A DNA stretch of 64,000 nt from Plotosus lineatus (Eukaryota; Chordata; Actinopteri; Siluriformes; Plotosidae): NCBI GenBank assembly GCA_024760905.1, contig CM045734.1, forward strand, positions 43,388,564-43,452,563, read 5' to 3'. Below the pieces are notes generated by a model. The model saw only the letters and a program-made list of their open reading frames with translations, did no database searches and was not told the origin of the DNA. A program made the position numbers and the translations under genes. Shown piece by piece: positions 49,411-50,343 of the stretch (position 1 is its first letter; each line of letters starts with the position of its first letter).

Positions 49411-49564
49411 GTAACGGGCTTGGTCTCTGTCGTAGATCTTCTTGTCAGAAACCAATTTGGGAGCAAAGAATTTTGCGAGTTTGCCGAGGTACACGCCATT
49501 CCTCAAGCCCTCCTCAAGCTCTGTAGTGGAAGGAAGTTCCTCTTCCAGGCAAGCCTCCATCCAC
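2706..49564 (-). CDS. iqgap2: iqgap2, IQ motif-containing GTPase-activating-like protein 2 (partial, 29 exons)
   Basis: Cytoplasmic and cortical scaffold that binds actin (CH domain), calmodulin or myosin light chains (IQ motifs) and GTP-loaded Cdc42/Rac1 (RasGAP-related domain). IQGAPs lack a catalytic arginine finger and stabilise GTP-bound GTPases rather than hydrolyse GTP. I placed 29 exons on the minus strand, listed singly below. They total 3,866 nt, all junctions are in phase, and all splice sites are GT-AG except one GC donor at 8088. Domain order is CH, coiled-coil repeats, WW, four IQ motifs, GRD, start of RGCT. Assignment to IQGAP2 rests on diagnostic stretches ([35 protein letters not shown]) and on the nested f2rl2 gene. 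The coiled-coil region keeps a repeat that I remember as present in IQGAP1 and absent from human IQGAP2. The N-terminal exons (before 49564 in transcript sense) and the C-terminal exons (after 2706) are outside the window. Confidence 0.95.
2809..4180. other. intron sequence without recognised features
   Basis: AT-rich iqgap2 intron DNA. Reading frames are short and unlike known proteins. No SINE, MITE or LINE words were found. Confidence 0.5.
4460..5340 (+). mobile_element. LINE-N fragment (3' part of reverse transcriptase), decayed
   Basis: Broken frames give [45 protein letters not shown] and [19 protein letters not shown], matching the 3' half of the LINE at 14675-17706 and continuing past it. 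The C-terminal EYISRL.GECIGV...[13 protein letters not shown] is interrupted by (GT)26 at 5269-5320. Multiple stops and frameshifts. Confidence 0.85.
5269..5320. repeat. (GT)n microsatellite inside a LINE remnant
   Basis: Twenty-six GT units in the C-terminal coding part of the LINE-N fragment. Confidence 0.97.
5542..5595. repeat. (CA)n microsatellite
   Basis: About 27 units, starting some 30 bp beyond the donor of the exon at 5624-5756. Confidence 0.98.
5624..5756 (-). CDS. iqgap2: iqgap2 exon (window exon 28): start of RasGAP C-terminal domain
   Basis: 133 nt encoding [20 protein letters not shown] through [21 protein letters not shown] and YISIEEII are IQGAP2-like. The acceptor is TTCCAG/A and the donor TCG/GTAAGA. 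A CA microsatellite begins about 30 bp into the following intron. Confidence 0.95.
5882..5914. repeat. (CA)n microsatellite
   Basis: Sixteen units in the intron before window exon 28. Confidence 0.95.
6160..6275 (-). mobile_element. SINE-D, tail fragment
   Basis: CTGGGAGGCTGGAGCCTATT, then CACTGGGCAAAGGCAGAT. Only the 3' part of SINE-D remains. Confidence 0.55.
6720..6925 (+). mobile_element. SINE-B (tRNA-derived, V-SINE-like tail)
   Basis: tRNA-like head AGTGGTTGAGTTGTTAAGG... with B box GGTTCAAGCCCC, the body word GTTGGGCCCTTGAG, and a tail CTCTGGACAAGAGTGTC then GCCAAATG. The tail type is shared with fish V-SINE-like elements. Confidence 0.7.
6985..7217 (-). CDS. iqgap2: iqgap2 exon (window exon 27): RasGAP-related domain signature
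   Basis: 233 nt encoding [20 protein letters not shown] through [18 protein letters not shown] and [21 protein letters not shown] is the family version of the RasGAP FLR-x-x-x-PA motif. [10 protein letters not shown] and KLFEGE follow IQGAP2. The acceptor is AAACAG/ATT and the donor TTCAG/GTGAGA. Confidence 0.95.
7368..7452 (-). CDS. iqgap2: iqgap2 exon (window exon 26): RasGAP-related domain
   Basis: 85 nt encoding [18 protein letters not shown] then [10 protein letters not shown]. The acceptor is ATGCAG/T and the donor AAG/GTAACC, ending on a codon boundary. Confidence 0.95.
7528..7593. repeat. (GT)n microsatellite
   Basis: Thirty-three GT units in the intron between window exons 25 and 26. 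Confidence 0.98.
7800..7940 (-). CDS. iqgap2: iqgap2 exon (window exon 25): RasGAP-related domain
   Basis: 141 nt encoding [20 protein letters not shown] through [13 protein letters not shown]. The acceptor is TTTCAG/T and the donor ATCCC/GTAAGC. It is separated from the previous exon by a 147-bp intron, about half of it CA repeat. Confidence 0.94.
7987..8064. repeat. (GT)n microsatellite filling a short intron
   Basis: Imperfect GT/CT repeat of about 78 bp in the 147-bp intron between window exons 24 and 25. In transcript sense it is (AC)n, beginning 24 bp after the GC donor. Confidence 0.98.
8088..8312 (-). CDS. iqgap2: iqgap2 exon (window exon 24): RasGAP-related domain, GC donor
   Basis: 225 nt encoding [20 protein letters not shown], then [20 protein letters not shown] and [20 protein letters not shown] to GEA. 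This is the core of the GTPase-binding GRD. The acceptor is ACCAG/G. The only donor that keeps frame with the next exon is GCGAG/GCAAGT, a non-canonical but consensus-like GC donor. Confidence 0.94.
8447..8764 (-). mobile_element. SINE-D copy
   Basis: Reverse-oriented SINE-D: CTGGAGCCTATCTCAGCTGA, GGCGGGGTACACCCT, GGGACTGTGGGAG, GCATGCTATGCTTAAACCAC. Confidence 0.7.
8896..10003 (+). mobile_element. MITE-G copy 2, split by an RTE fragment
   Basis: Left end CAGGGATCCCTCACTACTTC after TA. Right end GGAGTGTGAGGGATGCCTG before TA. The two MITE parts (8896-9203 and 9941-10003) are separated by an RTE insertion. Confidence 0.75.
9204..9940 (+). mobile_element. RTE-type LINE fragment (internally deleted)
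   Basis: Begins with RTE 5'-leader words (GTTGTGTCAGGAAGGGCATC, CCGGATCGGTCGAGGCCCGG), then jumps to the C-terminal coding part ([45 protein letters not shown]) and ends near CTGTGGCGCTCCC. Most of the endonuclease and RT is deleted. Confidence 0.85.
10071..10234 (-). CDS. iqgap2: iqgap2 exon (window exon 23): start of RasGAP-related domain
   Basis: 164 nt encoding [20 protein letters not shown] through [14 protein letters not shown]. It includes the strongly conserved [13 protein letters not shown] and [15 protein letters not shown]. The acceptor is AAACAG/ACA and the donor ATCAA/GTGAGA. Confidence 0.95.
10399..10542 (-). CDS. iqgap2: iqgap2 exon (window exon 22): approach to GRD
   Basis: 144 nt, phase 0 both sides, encoding [18 protein letters not shown], a lysine-rich stretch, then [19 protein letters not shown] and LLQ. 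The acceptor is GAACAG/GAT and the donor CAG/GTGAGG. A SINE-RTE composite lies in the intron just before it. Confidence 0.94.
10598..10941 (-). mobile_element. SINE-A, part of a SINE-RTE composite
   Basis: Full SINE-A in reverse, tail first, ending in the tRNA-like head at about 10941. It is followed at once by the RTE 3' end. AACTAAAACAAAGTAT at 10582-10597 recurs at 12167-12182 after the RTE, not after the SINE. Confidence 0.85.
10942..12166 (-). mobile_element. RTE-type LINE, 5'-truncated, reverse transcriptase
   Basis: Minus-strand RT with [36 protein letters not shown] (motif A), [13 protein letters not shown] (motif B), [11 protein letters not shown] (motif C) and FKYLGSTIQ, then RRPRGR. 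The first ORF (12154-11819) and the second (11818-11054) are adjacent, separated by a stop. Its 3' end (CTTTCGGCTTTTCCCTTCAG in + sense) abuts the SINE at 10941. Confidence 0.9.
12231..12439 (-). CDS. iqgap2: iqgap2 exon (window exon 21): linker before RasGAP-related domain
   Basis: 209 nt encoding [20 protein letters not shown] through [25 protein letters not shown] and [13 protein letters not shown] follow IQGAP2 rather than IQGAP1 (REEVITLIRSNQQ). The acceptor is GCTGTAG/CC and the donor CAG/GTATGA. It is only 80 bp from the previous exon. Confidence 0.95.
12520..12589 (-). CDS. iqgap2: iqgap2 exon (window exon 20): fourth IQ motif
   Basis: 70 nt encoding [20 protein letters not shown] then KTL, the fourth IQ motif. 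KARDDYKTL is nearly invariant in IQGAPs. The acceptor is TACAG/GAA and the donor CTCA/GTGAGT, phase 1. Confidence 0.94.
12780..12851 (-). CDS. iqgap2: iqgap2 exon (window exon 19): third IQ motif
   Basis: 72 nt, 24 codons, [18 protein letters not shown] then QYFKDH. It forms IQ motif 3 together with the preceding VVK. The acceptor is TTTAG/TTA and the donor CAT/GTAAGT. Confidence 0.92.
13478..13802 (-). mobile_element. SINE-D copy
   Basis: Reverse-oriented: AGGAGGCTGGAGCCTATTTC, GGTGGGGTACACCCTGAACA, TTTTTGGACTGCTGGAGG, GTTAAGCACTGTGCCACGCC. Confidence 0.7.
13950..14033 (-). CDS. iqgap2: iqgap2 exon (window exon 18): second IQ motif
   Basis: 84 nt, 28 codons, [17 protein letters not shown] then [11 protein letters not shown]. 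With the end of the previous exon it makes IQ motif 2 ([17 protein letters not shown]). The acceptor is GTGAAG/GCA, weak in pyrimidines, and the donor AAG/GTAAAC. The 4.4-kb intron before it holds MITE-G copy 3 with its LINE insertion. Confidence 0.92.
14586..18068 (+). mobile_element. MITE-G copy 3, split by a 3-kb LINE
   Basis: Left end CAGGGATCCCTCGCTACTTC after TA at 14584. Right end AAAGTGAGGGATCCCTG before TA at 18069. The interior (14675 to about 17706) is LINE-N. MITE words resume with GGAAAATG and ACAAGGCCAATT. Confidence 0.8.
14675..17706 (+). mobile_element. LINE-N: non-LTR retrotransposon, endonuclease plus reverse transcriptase, 3'-truncated
   Basis: One long frame to 17533 encodes an APE-type endonuclease ([43 protein letters not shown]) and a reverse transcriptase ([68 protein letters not shown]). 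At about 17370-17390 a frameshift moves the thumb/C-terminus ([32 protein letters not shown]) to another frame, ending at 17709. The element has its 5' leader with a GC-rich hairpin (14677-14720) but lacks about 300 bp of 3' end, the reverse of usual 5' truncation. It is inserted in MITE-G copy 3. Clade not resolved; not a host gene. Confidence 0.92.
18481..18651 (-). CDS. iqgap2: iqgap2 exon (window exon 17): first IQ motif
   Basis: 171 nt, 57 codons, [20 protein letters not shown] through [12 protein letters not shown]. It has IQ motif 1 ([17 protein letters not shown]), a calmodulin-binding helix. The acceptor is AAATTAG/ATG and the donor CAG/GTAAGA. Only 79 bp of intron separate it from the WW exon. 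The leading Met is internal. Confidence 0.94.
18731..18873 (-). CDS. iqgap2: iqgap2 exon (window exon 16): WW motif
   Basis: 143 nt encoding [19 protein letters not shown] then [14 protein letters not shown]...TKEDIQ. It carries the degenerate IQGAP WW domain, which in IQGAP1 is reported to contact ERK-pathway kinases. The second Trp with its following Pro (GTWEEP) is present. The first Trp position reads Leu (SSLVKH against SKWVKH in IQGAP1). The acceptor is TTCTAG/GG and the donor CAG/GTAGGA. Confidence 0.94.
19427..19594 (-). CDS. iqgap2: iqgap2 exon (window exon 15): coiled-coil repeat
   Basis: 168 nt encoding [20 protein letters not shown] through [16 protein letters not shown]. The G.IPEC...Y...L pattern of the last repeat before the WW motif is visible as [14 protein letters not shown]. 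The acceptor is TTCCAG/TG and the donor CAAG/GTAATG. Confidence 0.94.
19877..19967 (-). CDS. iqgap2: iqgap2 exon (window exon 14): coiled-coil region
   Basis: 91 nt encoding [20 protein letters not shown] then [10 protein letters not shown]. The [11 protein letters not shown] block is conserved in IQGAPs. The acceptor is ATGCAG/AGA and the donor AAAT/GTACTG, phase 1. Confidence 0.94.
20249..20324. repeat. (CA)n microsatellite
   Basis: About 38 CA units, downstream of window exon 13 in the f2rl2 host intron. Confidence 0.98.
20437..20945 (-). mobile_element. SINE-D with a 150-bp CA/CG-CA microsatellite inside
   Basis: Reverse SINE-D (GGAGGCTGGAGCCCATCTCA, GAACATGCAAATTCCAC, CATGTTAACCATTAC). 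(CA)n with CGCA variants at 20568-20716 occupies the normal CA site of the element. Confidence 0.75.
20946..21790. other. AT-rich intron sequence without recognised features
   Basis: Poly-purine runs and A/T-rich DNA in the f2rl2 host intron. No coding frame or repeat family recognised. Confidence 0.5.
21790..22070 (-). mobile_element. SINE-C copy
   Basis: tRNA-derived SINE in reverse. Tail GTTGGGTTTTTACACCCGAG, body CATTTATACTGCTGGGTGAA, and head GGGATTCGAACTCACAACC (B box GAGTTCGAATCCC when reversed), ending CTACCGGCCCC. Confidence 0.8.
22148..22625 (-). mobile_element. MITE-G copy 4, abutting the f2rl2 promoter
   Basis: Diverged left end TTGGGATCTCTCAC after TA. Right end AGCGAGGGATCCTG before TA. 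Internal marker words are as in copy 1. It ends 15 bp before the GATA site upstream of f2rl2. Confidence 0.75.
22641..22692 (+). promoter_or_regulatory. f2rl2: candidate f2rl2 promoter: GATA site, ETS site, TATA-like box
   Basis: CTTATCAG (GATA site, reverse) at 22641-22648, TTTCCGGT (ETS-type GGAA, reverse) at 22669-22676 and CATAAAAGG at 22684-22692. They lie 264-315 bp before the ATG in one of the few unique stretches. GATA plus ETS is the usual pairing in megakaryocyte/thrombocyte promoters, which would suit a thrombin receptor. The motifs are seen; the function is inferred. A MITE-G copy ends 15 bp upstream. Confidence 0.4.
22956..23025 (+). CDS. f2rl2: f2rl2 exon 1 (signal peptide)
   Basis: 70 nt: the ATG, then 23 codons with a hydrophobic core ([12 protein letters not shown]) and a consensus donor ATGA/GTAAGT at 23026. 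The reading frame joins exon 2 across a 171-bp intron in phase 1. No other in-frame ATG is close upstream. Confidence 0.85.
22956..24218 (+). CDS. f2rl2: f2rl2, proteinase-activated receptor 3 (PAR3)
   Basis: Thrombin-cleavable class A GPCR of the plasma membrane. In mammals PAR3 mainly acts as a thrombin-binding cofactor on platelets. Join 22956..23025 and 23197..24218, 363 codons. Exon 1 encodes a signal peptide ([15 protein letters not shown]). Exon 2 carries the receptor, the standard two-exon PAR layout. Landmarks (approximate residues): IPR/TYHG cleavage site after Arg36; seven hydrophobic segments from about residue 75 to 340; Cys145 and Cys224, the latter in the PAR-family CHD motif of loop 2, for the disulfide; [12 protein letters not shown] and FYGNMYC, close to human PAR3; [14 protein letters not shown] at TM7; a short tail of about 20 residues. 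N-glycosylation sequons lie near residues 51, 58 and 215. Odd points: the DRY motif reads LRY, and DPxxY reads DPFLF. The gene lies wholly inside an iqgap2 intron on the opposite strand. Confidence 0.93.
23197..24218 (+). CDS. f2rl2: f2rl2 exon 2 (cleavage site and seven-transmembrane body)
   Basis: Begins after a pyrimidine-rich acceptor (TTTTCACAG at 23196) and runs uninterrupted to TAA at 24216-24218. An in-frame ATG at 23166 lies in the intron and is unlikely to be the true start, because the signal peptide is in exon 1. Confidence 0.92.
24304..24309 (+). terminator. f2rl2: f2rl2 polyadenylation signal
   Basis: Canonical AATAAA 86 bp after the stop codon, the first in this orientation, giving a short 3' UTR. 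Confidence 0.55.
24614..24961 (-). mobile_element. SINE-A, full length with 16-bp target duplication
   Basis: TATCATGTGGGAGTCC at 24598-24613 and again at 24962-24977. Tail-first orientation. It lies about 380 bp after the f2rl2 stop. Confidence 0.88.
25580..25835 (-). pseudogene. remnant of a zinc-finger protein, hAT-type transposon-derived family
   Basis: Minus-strand translation shows a C-x2-C...H-x5-H finger ([20 protein letters not shown] then HAKSKKH), then after a frameshift YGLNP, an in-frame stop, and a block ending [12 protein letters not shown]. From memory this resembles the N-terminus of transposase-derived zinc-finger proteins common in fish genomes (finger, YGL.P, VADR). The frameshift and stop argue for a dead copy. 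The last codon is followed by GTATGT, which may be chance. Inside the iqgap2 intron that also holds f2rl2. Confidence 0.4.
26119..26628 (+). mobile_element. MITE-G copy 5
   Basis: CAGGCAGCCCTCGCTACTTC after TA. Right end GAAAGTGAGGGATCCTTG before TA. Uninterrupted, about 510 bp. Confidence 0.78.
26788..27150 (+). mobile_element. SINE-D copy
   Basis: Forward orientation: GTTAGCATGTTCGCCTCACA, GTTTGCATGTTCTCCCCGTG, TTTCCTCCCACAGTTG, short GT run, TGGCTAAGATAGGCACCAGC. Confidence 0.75.
27470..27808 (+). mobile_element. SINE-A copy
   Basis: Head GGTGGTCTAGTGGTATAGGG with B box GGGTTCGAGTCCC, then body, then tail GGGCATCCGACATAAAAACC, CGCTGTGGCGACCCC, AAAAGCCGAAAAG. 72 bp from window exon 13 on its donor side. 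Confidence 0.85.
27881..28044 (-). CDS. iqgap2: iqgap2 exon (window exon 13): coiled-coil repeat
   Basis: 164 nt encoding [20 protein letters not shown] through [16 protein letters not shown]. It matches the IGLINEALDEGDAQKTL repeat. The acceptor is TCTGCAG/GG and the donor AAG/GTACTG. The 7.9-kb intron that follows in transcript sense (27880-19968) holds the oppositely oriented f2rl2 gene. Confidence 0.94.
28074..28126. repeat. (CA)n microsatellite at an acceptor
   Basis: Twenty-six CA units ending about 30 bp upstream, in transcript sense, of the acceptor of window exon 13. Confidence 0.97.
28250..28706. repeat. diverged interspersed repeat with internal tandem and inverted copies
   Basis: Begins AGATTCAACTTTATTGTCAT, a word common in fish LINE 3' ends. 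The segment with AATAAATTAGCATT and ATTACTATACAGAATA.CAAAT occurs twice (about 28480 and 28625), and GCATATTGCTCCTATGTAAA at about 28592 recurs inverted, with some changes, at about 28640. Family unknown. Confidence 0.5.
28710..29692. mobile_element. pogo-like inverted-repeat element (983 bp)
   Basis: Left end CAGTCGGCCCTCTACTTAC after TA. The right end, reversed, reads CAGGCCCTCTGCTTACTAAA. It contains a CA/CT compound microsatellite (28978-29093). No transposase is evident. Confidence 0.65.
28978..29093. repeat. compound (CA)n/(CT)n microsatellite
   Basis: Alternating CA and CT blocks within the inverted-repeat element. Confidence 0.95.
29693..30838 (-). mobile_element. Tc1-like transposon, defective copy 2
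   Basis: Minus-strand transposase pieces: [20 protein letters not shown] with [19 protein letters not shown] (paired-like HTH), and [19 protein letters not shown], where the catalytic Asp of DES reads Tyr-Glu-Ser. Frameshifts separate them. Internal terminal-repeat sequence remains on the left (CAAAAAATTAGCATATTTCA). The outer ends are lost. It sits next to, and interrupts, a Rex1-like LINE fragment at 30839. Confidence 0.88.
30839..31077 (-). mobile_element. Rex1/L2-like LINE reverse transcriptase fragment
   Basis: Minus-strand frame [20 protein letters not shown], then [17 protein letters not shown], ending [19 protein letters not shown]. This is the finger/palm region of a fish Rex1-type RT (consensus APQGCVLSPLL). 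The catalytic Cys/Leu block is altered. Joined in frame to Tc1 sequence by insertion. Confidence 0.75.
31085..31943. mobile_element. unclassified inverted-repeat element, copy 1
   Basis: The 31085-31480 part recurs inverted at 47080-47470 (CGGTTCCGATGGTCGGCGG, CAATTTACATGAAGCTGAG). The right end GGGGAGCGTCTG before TA recurs at 47757-47772. It contains the (TA)n at 31672-31740. Abuts the next element across a shared TA. Confidence 0.45.
31672..31740. repeat. (TA)n microsatellite
   Basis: Long perfect TA run. Confidence 0.97.
31946..32897. mobile_element. pogo/Tigger-like inverted-repeat element (952 bp)
   Basis: CAGTAATCCCCCGCCACTTC after TA at 31944-31945. The right end, reversed, reads CAGTATTCCCCCTTATTTCG, followed by TA at 32898. 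Terminal inverted repeats and TA duplication are of the pogo type. No intact transposase frame. Confidence 0.65.
32955..33273 (-). mobile_element. SINE A/D hybrid
   Basis: SINE-D tail sequence (32955-33080: CAACTCTGGGCAAGGGCAGA, CCATTACAGGGC) joins SINE-A head sequence (33080-33273: AGCAATGGTTCTTTTAGA, ACAGTGAGAGACA, CCACCGGGCCACC) at the word GGGCAGAAATGTGCTG. Confidence 0.65.
33428..33552 (-). CDS. iqgap2: iqgap2 exon (window exon 12): coiled-coil region
   Basis: 125 nt encoding [19 protein letters not shown] through [14 protein letters not shown]. The [14 protein letters not shown] block matches the conserved (I/S)TWN(D/E)IQ.C.D.VN of IQGAPs. The acceptor is CCAACAG/G and the donor GAAA/GTAAGG. 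Confidence 0.94.
33758..34050 (+). mobile_element. SINE-D copy
   Basis: Forward: GGGGCGGCATGGTGACGTAG, TAGCACGTTCGCCTC, GTTTGCATGTTCTCCCTATG, CAGGGTGTACCCCACC. Confidence 0.75.
34118..34412 (-). mobile_element. SINE A/D hybrid, diverged
   Basis: SINE-D tail (TTCATTCATTTTCTAAGCAA, CAACTCTGGGTGAGGGCAG) runs into SINE-A head words (TGGTTCTTTTACATTCC, CACAGACAGTGAGAAACATG, CCCAGTTAGATGCACTA). Confidence 0.6.
34546..34712 (-). CDS. iqgap2: iqgap2 exon (window exon 11): coiled-coil repeat
   Basis: 167 nt encoding [19 protein letters not shown] through [13 protein letters not shown]. It holds the [10 protein letters not shown] core shared by IQGAP1 and IQGAP2. The acceptor is TATATAG/AAT and the donor CAGAG/GTAATT. 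Confidence 0.94.
34826..35164 (-). mobile_element. SINE-A, full length with 18-bp target duplication
   Basis: TGTAGGTTGAATTAACCT at 34808-34825 and 35165-35182. Full tail-to-head SINE-A. About 100 bp from window exon 11 on its acceptor side. Confidence 0.9.
35893..36012 (+). mobile_element. SINE-D tail fragment with (GAAT)n and (AAT)n end
   Basis: GATGGCCTGCGAAGCTGTCC, GGTGTACTCCACC, CCTAATTAGGATTAAGCAG, then GAATGAATGAATG and an AAT run (36011-36047). Confidence 0.65.
36294..36454 (-). CDS. iqgap2: iqgap2 exon (window exon 10): coiled-coil repeat
   Basis: 161 nt encoding [19 protein letters not shown] through [20 protein letters not shown]. It matches the INAAI...EAQLP.VYP.AA.LYQ.EL repeat of all IQGAPs. 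The acceptor is CCACAG/GG. An AG six bases downstream (GGGCAG) would break frame. The donor is AAG/GTGAGC. Confidence 0.94.
36797..36884 (-). CDS. iqgap2: iqgap2 exon (window exon 9): coiled-coil region
   Basis: 88 nt encoding [20 protein letters not shown] then NDLAEAEKR. It is paired with window exon 8, and together they total 252 nt (84 codons). The acceptor is CTGCAG/GAT and the donor CGAA/GTATGC. Sequence identity to other IQGAPs is modest, but phase and position fit exactly. Confidence 0.85.
37170..37300 (-). mobile_element. SINE-D fragment
   Basis: CAATTTGAAACCGTCAATTA and GCCGAATGTGCATGTTTTT of SINE-D, truncated by the LINE-N tail that follows. Confidence 0.5.
37310..37432 (+). mobile_element. 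LINE-N 3'-end fragment
   Basis: Plus-strand frame [20 protein letters not shown] equals the C-terminus of LINE-N, followed by the 3' UTR words CCCGTGACCCGACCCCGGA and a GACGAC run. This is the terminal part missing from the 14675-17706 copy. Confidence 0.75.
37746..37909 (-). CDS. iqgap2: iqgap2 exon (window exon 8): extra coiled-coil repeat, IQGAP1-like
   Basis: 164 nt encoding [20 protein letters not shown], then an [19 protein letters not shown] segment and TSYRENKAK. It corresponds to the IQGAP1 repeat with LQSPALGLRGLQQQNSDWYL. As I recall the human IQGAP2 sequence, this repeat is missing there. The acceptor is TCGCAG/GG and the donor AAG/GTGGGA. Confidence 0.92.
37993..38080 (-). CDS. 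iqgap2: iqgap2 exon (window exon 7): coiled-coil region
   Basis: 88 nt encoding [19 protein letters not shown] then [10 protein letters not shown]. It matches the conserved [15 protein letters not shown] block of IQGAPs. The acceptor is GTCCAG/CGT and the donor AACA/GTATGT, ending in phase 1. The same phase at the start of window exon 10 means window exons 8 and 9 could be skipped without a frameshift. Confidence 0.94.
38149..38636 (-). mobile_element. MITE-G copy 6
   Basis: CAGGGATCCGTCACTTTCC at left. AGCGAGGGATCCCTG then TA at right. The left TA is mutated to CA. 488 bp, uninterrupted, 68 bp from window exon 7. Confidence 0.78.
39496..39674 (-). CDS. iqgap2: iqgap2 exon (window exon 6): coiled-coil repeat
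   Basis: 179 nt encoding [19 protein letters not shown] through [12 protein letters not shown]. It is the first of the IQGAP-specific repeats recognisable by the A-I-N-E-A-I pattern. The acceptor is CTACCAG/TG and the donor GGACGT/GTAAGA, ending on a codon boundary. Confidence 0.94.
39969..40442 (-). mobile_element. MITE-G copy 7
   Basis: CAACGATCCCTCACTTTTC after TA. Right end GAAGGATCCCTG. 474 bp with a shortened centre. Confidence 0.75.
40447..40772 (-). mobile_element. SINE-D copy
   Basis: Reverse: GGGGAGGCTGGATCCTATCT, GGTGGGGTACACCCTGAACA, TTGGACTGCAGGAG, TATGCTAACCATTACGCCAC. Directly follows MITE-G copy 7. Confidence 0.7.
40926..41039 (-). CDS. iqgap2: iqgap2 exon (window exon 5): linker to coiled-coil repeats
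   Basis: 114 nt encoding [17 protein letters not shown] and then [19 protein letters not shown], the nearly invariant IQGAP segment after the CH domain. The acceptor is CTCCAG/AG and the donor GCTT/GTGAGT. The final T is completed by TG of the next exon to give Leu. Confidence 0.95.
41568..41635 (-). CDS. iqgap2: iqgap2 exon (window exon 4): end of CH domain
   Basis: 68 nt encoding [19 protein letters not shown] then DFT, the last CH helix and linker. The acceptor is TTTGCAG/T and the donor ACAG/GTATAC. It starts with one base and ends with one base of split codons. It follows a 5.2-kb intron. Confidence 0.95.
42143..42459 (-). mobile_element. SINE-A head with an unusual third tail
   Basis: Flanked by TAGTTTTGGAGT at 42131-42142 and 42460-42471, so the boundaries are firm. 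Bases 42245-42459 are SINE-A head and body. Bases 42143-42244 (CGAGGATGTCGTTGGGGCGC, CTTCATGGCGAGACTTGGGC) replace the normal RTE-like tail and are found nowhere else in the window. Confidence 0.8.
42625..42985 (+). mobile_element. SINE-D copy with (GT)14
   Basis: Forward: CATAGTGGTTAGCACATCGA, GTGTGGAGTTTGAATGTTCT, (GT)n at 42815-42842, TATTCAGGGTGTACGCTGCC, CCTAGTAGGGTTAAGTGG. Confidence 0.75.
43020..43980. other. intron sequence without recognised features
   Basis: iqgap2 intron between window exons 3 and 4. Short frames only. No repeat family recognised. Confidence 0.5.
44027..44398 (+). mobile_element. SINE-A with 18-bp target duplication, inserted at the edge of a SINE-B
   Basis: ATCCAAGACAGTGGTGGT at 44009-44026 and 44399-44416. 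Head with GAGTTCGAGTCCC, tail CTGTGGCAACCCCTGAA and CAGCTGAAAGGAAAAGAAG, the latter very close to the RTE 3' end. Confidence 0.88.
44407..45305 (+). mobile_element. SINE-B split by a 712-bp inverted-repeat element
   Basis: Head GTGGTGGTTTAGTGGTTAAG and body AGGCAAGGCCCTTCACCCTC (44407-44520). The tail resumes at 45234 (AAGTCACTCCGGGTAAAGGT, GTCTGCCAAATGCC). The interruption is the TA-flanked element below. Confidence 0.75.
44522..45233. mobile_element. pogo-like inverted-repeat element inside SINE-B
   Basis: Left end AGTGGGACCTCGGTGGTCAA. Right end, reversed, CAGTGGAACCTTGGTGGTTG, followed by TA. No transposase. Confidence 0.65.
45752..45802. repeat. (GT)n microsatellite
   Basis: About 25 GT units. 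A second run follows at 45911-45966. Confidence 0.97.
45911..45966. repeat. (GT)n microsatellite
   Basis: Interrupted GT run of about 56 bp. Confidence 0.96.
46448..46762 (+). mobile_element. SINE-C copy
   Basis: GGGGCCAGTGGCATGGTGGT head, B box TGTTCGAATCCC, CACCCAGCAGTATAAATGGG, ending GGGTGTAAAAAGCCCAACAA. 35 bp before window exon 3 in window coordinates. Confidence 0.8.
46797..46873 (-). CDS. iqgap2: iqgap2 exon (window exon 3): CH domain
   Basis: 77 nt encoding [17 protein letters not shown] then VIYCIHALS, in the second half of the CH domain. The acceptor is TTTCAG/ATA and the donor CTCAG/GTATTT. It ends in the second base of a Ser codon that the next exon completes. Confidence 0.95.
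47080..47775. mobile_element. unclassified inverted-repeat element, copy 2
   Basis: 47080-47470 is the reverse complement of 31085-31480 (GACCATCGGAACCATTTGC, GAATGTTAAAGGTTATATTT). 47695-47772 ends ACGTAAGTCAGGGAGCGTCT in the same sense as 31943. The mixed orientation of parts suggests rearrangement or an inverted-repeat end on each side. Confidence 0.45.
47776..48112 (+). mobile_element. 3' end of a DNA transposon (family not determined)
   Basis: Plus frame [20 protein letters not shown] then F and stop, followed by a 3' region CATTGCATTCAGTTTTATTC and the end word CCCAATTTTTTTGGAATC. I remember this C-terminus and terminal sequence from transposons frequent in fish. Only the last part is present. 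Confidence 0.5.
48557..48634 (-). CDS. iqgap2: iqgap2 exon (window exon 2): CH domain
   Basis: 78 nt, phase 0 to phase 0, 26 codons reading [15 protein letters not shown] then [11 protein letters not shown]. This is the core of the CH domain and one of its most conserved stretches. The acceptor is GCCCAG/TAC and the donor AAG/GTGAGG. No in-frame ATG opens it, so a simple ORF scan misses it. Confidence 0.95.
48930..49300 (-). mobile_element. SINE-D with (CA)n
   Basis: Reverse: GGGAGCTGGAACCTATCTCA, GGCAGGGTATACCCTGAACA, (CA)17 at 49062-49096, TTTGGACTGTGGAAGGAAAC. Confidence 0.7.
49339..49406. repeat. (TA)n microsatellite abutting an iqgap2 splice donor
   Basis: About 34 TA units. In transcript sense the exon at 49408-49564 ends AAG and the intron starts GTATATAT directly into this run. 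Confidence 0.97.
49408..49564 (-). CDS. iqgap2: iqgap2 exon (window exon 1): CH domain start
   Basis: 157 nt. Encodes [10 protein letters not shown] through YDRDQARYK, the first half of the calponin-homology actin-binding domain. It begins with one base completing an Arg codon split with the previous exon, which is off-window, and ends on a codon boundary. The acceptor is CTTCAG/G. The donor is AAG/GTATATAT and runs straight into a TA microsatellite. By comparison with mammalian IQGAPs this is probably exon 3. Confidence 0.95.
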
Positions 49565-49852
49565 CTGAAGAAAAACAAGATGATATCAGATCAAGGTTCT
49601 AAATCGCAAACCTCAACCCAAATCCAAAAAGCTGAGCTCTGGATCCTTTTACTCTCAGGAGTTTGTTCACGCTTTGTGATCACTATTTATAAAATATTCC
49701 CAGTGAATTGCAGTAATATTATGTTGATAACTGTGTCTTAATCTTGATCTTTAAAATAGTATGTTTACCTCCGCAACTAACACTCGCATTCTACCGGACA
49801 ATTTTGGTGACCTACACTTCCATTCAAAAGTTTGGGATCACTTGGAAATGTC

Positions 49853-50192
49853 CTCATTCATTCATTTTTGAATTGCTTAATCCTAATTAAAGTCATCCGA
49901 AAACTGGCACCCATCTCTGTCAACTCTGAGCAAAGGCAGGGTACACCCTGGACAGCTTGCGAGGCAGTCACAGGGCCAACACTCACAGTCACACCTAGGG
50001 GTGATTTGGAACCACCAACGAACCTACTGTGTGTGTTTTTGGACTGTAGGAGGAAATCAGAGTACCCAGAGGAATCCCACACAAGCACAGGGAGAACATG
50101 CAAACTCCATACAGAAACGAAGGCTGGGAATCAAACCCAGGACCTACTTCCTTTAAGGTGGACATGCTAACCAGTACGCCACCATGCCACCT
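49853..50192 (-). mobile_element. SINE-D copy
   Basis: Reverse: AACTGGCACCCATCTCTGTC, GGCAGGGTACACCCTGGACA, TTTTTGGACTGTAGGAGG, CATGCTAACCAGTACGCCAC. Confidence 0.72.
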
Positions 50193-50343
50193 TTTGAAAT
50201 GACCTTGTTTTTGAATAATAAGCACGTTCTTAAAATTAAAGAAAAATTAAACTGATAAGGAAAACAGTCTGTTAATATTGCTTTTGACCATTCATTCATT
50301 TTCTCATTCATTTTCAAAGCTATTTAATGCTAATTAGGATTGT